Of a DNA stretch of 64,000 bases, positions 61,826-64,000 are shown piece by piece (within the stretch, counting starts at the first letter, position 1; every line of letters starts with the position of its first letter). The translations under genes were made by a program, and so were the position numbers. The notes under the pieces were generated by a model. It was not told where the DNA came from. It was given only the letters and a program-made list of their open reading frames with translations, and searched no databases. Origin of the DNA: Vannielia litorea (lineage in GTDB: Bacteria; Pseudomonadota; Alphaproteobacteria; Rhodobacterales; Rhodobacteraceae); contig NZ_FSRL01000001.1 of NCBI RefSeq assembly GCF_900142295.1, positions 992,001 to 1,056,000 on the forward strand, in the 5' to 3' direction.

Positions 61826-61906
61826 TGTTGGCAAAACCGACCCGTGACAGGGGTTTGGCTTGCGGTTACGCTGGGCGGTGTTTGCTGCCACAGGTCAGAA
61901 CATAAA

Positions 61907-62464
61907 ATGCCTTTTTCAGGAGTTGTTTCCCGGTCGACGGTCTTGGTGTGCCTGATTGCAATGGCCATCACGCTCACGTCGATGCGGCCCGCGAGGGCCG
62001 AGTTCACGCTGATCGACAGTCTCGGCGCCTGGTTGTTCTATACCCAGCGCGGTGTTGGCTCGAGCTATGCGGCCTGCCAGGTGGTGAGCTGCGTGGATGG
62101 CACCTGCGGCACGGGCCGGGGTGGGCGCAGCCAGTTCTCGCTCTATGACGCGCGCGACGGGCGCGGGATCTTTCCGGAGTTCATCGCCCCGCGCCGGGTG
62201 CCGCCGGGCGGCGTGGCGCGGCTCGACGTCGGCGGGCGCGAGTTCTTGATGAAGAACCTGTTTCCCTCGCCGCAGTTCTACCTCCAGATCGAGAAGGTCG
62301 AGGAGGCCAAGGCGGTGCTCGACTACCTGGTTGCGCTGGAGAAGGCCGACCCCAACGGCAAGTTCACCGTGATCGACCCCTTCGGCACGCGCTACGAGTT
62401 CACCGCGCGCGGCGTGACGGGCAGCCTTGACCGGATGATCCGGCGCTGCACGCCCAAGGGGTGA
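61907..62464 (+). CDS. Secreted protein of unknown function
   Basis: A 185-residue protein with an N-terminal signal segment (VLVCLIAMAITLTSMRPARA, cleavage near 32) and a mature domain with Cys near 51, 56, 61 and 180. SSYAACQVVSCVDGTC suggests disulfides, then YDARDGRGIFPEFIAPRRVPP and FPSPQFYLQIEKVEEAK. The fold looks alpha/beta. It is divergent from cobS across a palindrome and convergent with the J-domain gene. I do not recognise the family; a weak likeness in layout to small invasion-associated (IalB-like) proteins is not enough to name it. Confidence 0.72.
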   Translation: MPFSGVVSRSTVLVCLIAMAITLTSMRPARAEFTLIDSLGAWLFYTQRGVGSSYAACQVVSCVDGTCGTGRGGRSQFSLYDARDGRGIFPEFIAPRRVPPGGVARLDVGGREFLMKNLFPSPQFYLQIEKVEEAKAVLDYLVALEKADPNGKFTVIDPFGTRYEFTARGVTGSLDRMIRRCTPKG

Positions 62465-62489
62465 GGCCCGCGCGGGGCCGCACCCGGCC

Positions 62490-63116
62490 TCACTTGAAGC
62501 TGCGGCTGACCTTGATCTGATCCCAGGCCCAGACCACCTCGGCGAGCTGCTCTTCCTGGCTGCGGTCCCCGCCGTTCATGTCGGGGTGGAGCACCTTGAT
62601 CAGGGCCTTGTAGCTCCGGCGAATCTCGGCCTTGGACATGTTGTCCTTGGCTTCGAGGATCTCCAGCGCGCGGCGCTCGGTGGGCGGCAGGCGGCGGGTG
62701 CCGGTAGCGGCCTTGCCGGGGTTCTGGGTGGCGTTCTCGCCCAGCACCTGGTGCGGGTCGTCCACGCCGAGCCGGGCCCAGGCCTTCTCTTCGGCGGAGC
62801 GGCGGAAGGGCTTGGTGTCGCGGTTCCAGACCCTGTCGCTGTCGATCTGGGCCTCCATCTCCTCTTCGGTCGCGCCGTTGAAGAAATTCCACTTGAGATT
62901 GTACTCGCGCACGTGGTCGCGGCAGAACCAGTAGTAGTCGTCCAGCGTGTCGGGGTTCTTGGGCGCGCGATACTGGCCGGGCTGGTCGCAGCCGGGATGC
63001 TCGCAGACGCGCTGCGAGGTTTCGAAGGCGCCCGACATGCCACGACGGCCGCGCTGGCGCTTCTTCTTGTCCGATGAAACGGACATATCGAAACCAAACG
63101 GATCGTTCTTGTTCAT
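62490..63116 (-). CDS. J-domain protein
   Basis: A 208-residue cytoplasmic protein. The N-terminal part holds a Cys/His cluster that may bind zinc (CEHPGCDQPG near 39, FCRDH near 64). The C-terminal J domain carries ALEILEAKDNMSKAEIRRSY and the HPD motif in KVLHPDMNGGDRS near 177, so it can stimulate DnaK. No G/F-rich or substrate domain like DnaJ is seen. The ATG at 63116 (MNKNDPFGF) is chosen. Divergent from bolA with a 91-base gap, a common Rhodobacterales arrangement. Confidence 0.92.
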   Translation of the reverse strand: MNKNDPFGFDMSVSSDKKKRQRGRRGMSGAFETSQRVCEHPGCDQPGQYRAPKNPDTLDDYYWFCRDHVREYNLKWNFFNGATEEEMEAQIDSDRVWNRDTKPFRRSAEEKAWARLGVDDPHQVLGENATQNPGKAATGTRRLPPTERRALEILEAKDNMSKAEIRRSYKALIKVLHPDMNGGDRSQEEQLAEVVWAWDQIKVSRSFK

Positions 63117-63207
63117 GCCTGCTGCCCCACGTGTTTGGCATTGCCTCTCGACTCGGACCATGAAGTTTAGTCTTTTCGCGCCGAGTGAGAAGGGGGCTGC
63201 GCAAAAA

Positions 63208-63453
63208 ATGACGCTTGCATTGGAGATTGAGACCCGTTTGCGGGAGGCCTTTGCGCCTGTGAGCCTTGAGGTGCTGGACGAGAGCGAGCAGCACCGCGGG
63301 CACGGCGGATATTCGCCGGACGGGTCACATTTCAGGGTGCGAATGGTGGCGGCGGCGCTGGAGGGCAAGAGCCGGGTGGCCAAGCACCGGGCGGTGAACG
63401 CGGCGGTGGCGGACCTGTTTCCGAGGATCCACGCGCTGGCGATCGAGGTGTGA
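63208..63453 (+). CDS. bolA: BolA family protein
   Basis: An 81-residue BolA-fold protein. LEIETRLREAFAPVSLEV near 5 is helix 1, DESEQHRGHGGYSPDGSHF near 24 the conserved His loop and VAKHRAVNAAVADLFPRIHA near 54 the C-terminal helices. BolA proteins pair with monothiol glutaredoxins in [2Fe-2S] handling. The ATG at 63208 was chosen on family start; an upstream ATG at 63160 adds 16 residues. Confidence 0.93.
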   Translation: MTLALEIETRLREAFAPVSLEVLDESEQHRGHGGYSPDGSHFRVRMVAAALEGKSRVAKHRAVNAAVADLFPRIHALAIEV

Positions 63454-63547
63454 GGCGCGGGCGGGCGGCCCTGCCAACGTGGCGCCGCCTTGAAACAGGA
63501 AACCGGCCCTCGAGGGGCGAGCCTGATCTGCGTGGCCTGCGGGGGCC

Positions 63548-64000
63548 CTACTCGGCGGCCACATCCGCCTTGCGTGCGGGCTTTTCGCCCGGGGTGGCCG
63601 GGCCGAGGGCCGGGGCCTTGCCCTCCCGCGCACGGGCGGAGAGGGCGGCGGCCACGTCGCGGGCCGCGGCGACGGCATCGCGCTTCTCGGCGGGACGCTC
63701 GGGGATGGCGACGGCGGCGGGCTTGCTCTCGGGGGCCGGCTCGGGGCGGGGCGCGGCCAGCAGGGCGGTGACCTCGGTGTCGGTCACGGCCTCCTCGGCC
63801 AGCTCGCGGCGGAACACCAGCATGTGCTGGAAGGTGGTCTGGCGCCCGGTGAGGCCGACCCGCTCCTGGCAGGGCAGGGTATCGGTGCGCTGATATTCCC
63901 AGCCGGCGGCGCCCATCTCGTTCATCAGCTCTTCGAGCGCAAAGGCAAAGCGGCCCGCGGTGCTCTTGGCACCCTTGGCCTTCTTGCCGCGCTCAGGCGC
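63548..64000 (-). CDS. DUF4177 domain protein (5' end outside window)
   Basis: The frame stays open to base 64000, so the N-terminus is missing; 150 residues are visible. The DUF4177 core is seen: GKKAKGAKSTAGRFAFALEE, then MNEMGAAGWEYQRTDTLPCQ, and GLTGRQTTFQHMLVFRRE. A Pro/Ala/Glu-rich tail (about last 75 residues, with [15 protein letters not shown]) follows and is probably disordered. Function unknown. Confidence 0.85.
   Translation of the reverse strand, partial: APERGKKAKGAKSTAGRFAFALEELMNEMGAAGWEYQRTDTLPCQERVGLTGRQTTFQHMLVFRRELAEEAVTDTEVTALLAAPRPEPAPESKPAAVAIPERPAEKRDAVAAARDVAAALSARAREGKAPALGPATPGEKPARKADVAAE

Noticed and set aside
61673..61906. Possible cobalamin riboswitch upstream of cobS
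   Set aside because: I looked for a B12-box-like core and a consistent multi-helix layout in either direction and could not support one.

Overview
The window is high-GC alphaproteobacterial chromosome, most likely from the order Rhodobacterales (Roseobacter/Rhodobacter group); the genus cannot be fixed from the sequence. The evidence is a division and cell-wall (dcw) cluster with two DUF2484 genes between murC and murB, SoxBDA-type heterotetrameric sarcosine oxidase, CobS/CobT aerobic cobaltochelatase subunits, DUF6525, DUF6151 and DUF4177 proteins, a BolA/J-domain divergent pair, and several short palindromic repeats. Coding density is very high. The longest gene-free stretch is about 235 bases. 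I see no rRNA, tRNA, CRISPR array, phage or transposase.

Layout. 1-8.4 kb: ferritin-like DUF455 protein (cut by the window start), a Bcp-type peroxiredoxin, a very large AsmA/YhdP-like protein, queA, an MFS transporter and a DUF924 protein. 8.5-10.1 kb: stand-alone dihydrolipoyl dehydrogenase with its own operator-like palindrome and terminator. 10.1-15.7 kb: sarcosine oxidase operon soxB - periplasmic protein - soxD - soxA, in which soxA carries the gamma subunit (SoxG) as a C-terminal fusion. 15.7-25.6 kb, mostly minus strand: DedA protein, VWA/CoxE-like protein, A-type Fe-S carrier, periplasmic glycerophosphodiesterase, SufT-like DUF59 protein, DUF6525, a COG0523 zinc GTPase behind a Zur-like palindrome, cardiolipin synthase with a repeat inserted in frame, an endonuclease/phosphatase protein, and a RimB-RimK fusion. 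25.7-32 kb: tgt, then a phenylacetate block (thiolase plus paaABCDE) interrupted by a four-unit palindrome array. 32-34.6 kb: ceramidase-like membrane protein, a convergent di-heme cytochrome c peroxidase, DUF6151.

34.8-49.9 kb is the dcw cluster and its usual followers: ftsW-murG-murC-four small membrane proteins-murB-ddl-ftsQ-ftsA-ftsZ-lpxC-bamD-recN. It runs from lipid II synthesis through the divisome to outer-membrane assembly and DNA repair. Next come three tandem paralogous small secreted proteins, a D-lactate dehydrogenase-type flavoprotein, a ClC-CBS protein, DUF427 and an M24B aminopeptidase P. 56.8-61.7 kb holds the cobaltochelatase genes cobT and cobS. Between them are a flavin reductase and a cobS-linked set of three small secreted two-cysteine proteins. 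The window ends with a secreted orphan, the J-domain/BolA pair and a DUF4177 protein cut by the window end.

Most of the window is core metabolism and cell division. The parts most worth a second look are the SoxA-SoxG fusion, the periplasmic gene inside the sox operon, the tandem small secreted families, the in-frame repeat in cls, the repeat array that splits paaA from paaB, the Zur-like site, and the RimB-RimK fusion. I did not find a clearly new multi-gene system. The two small secreted families are the best candidates for undescribed biology.
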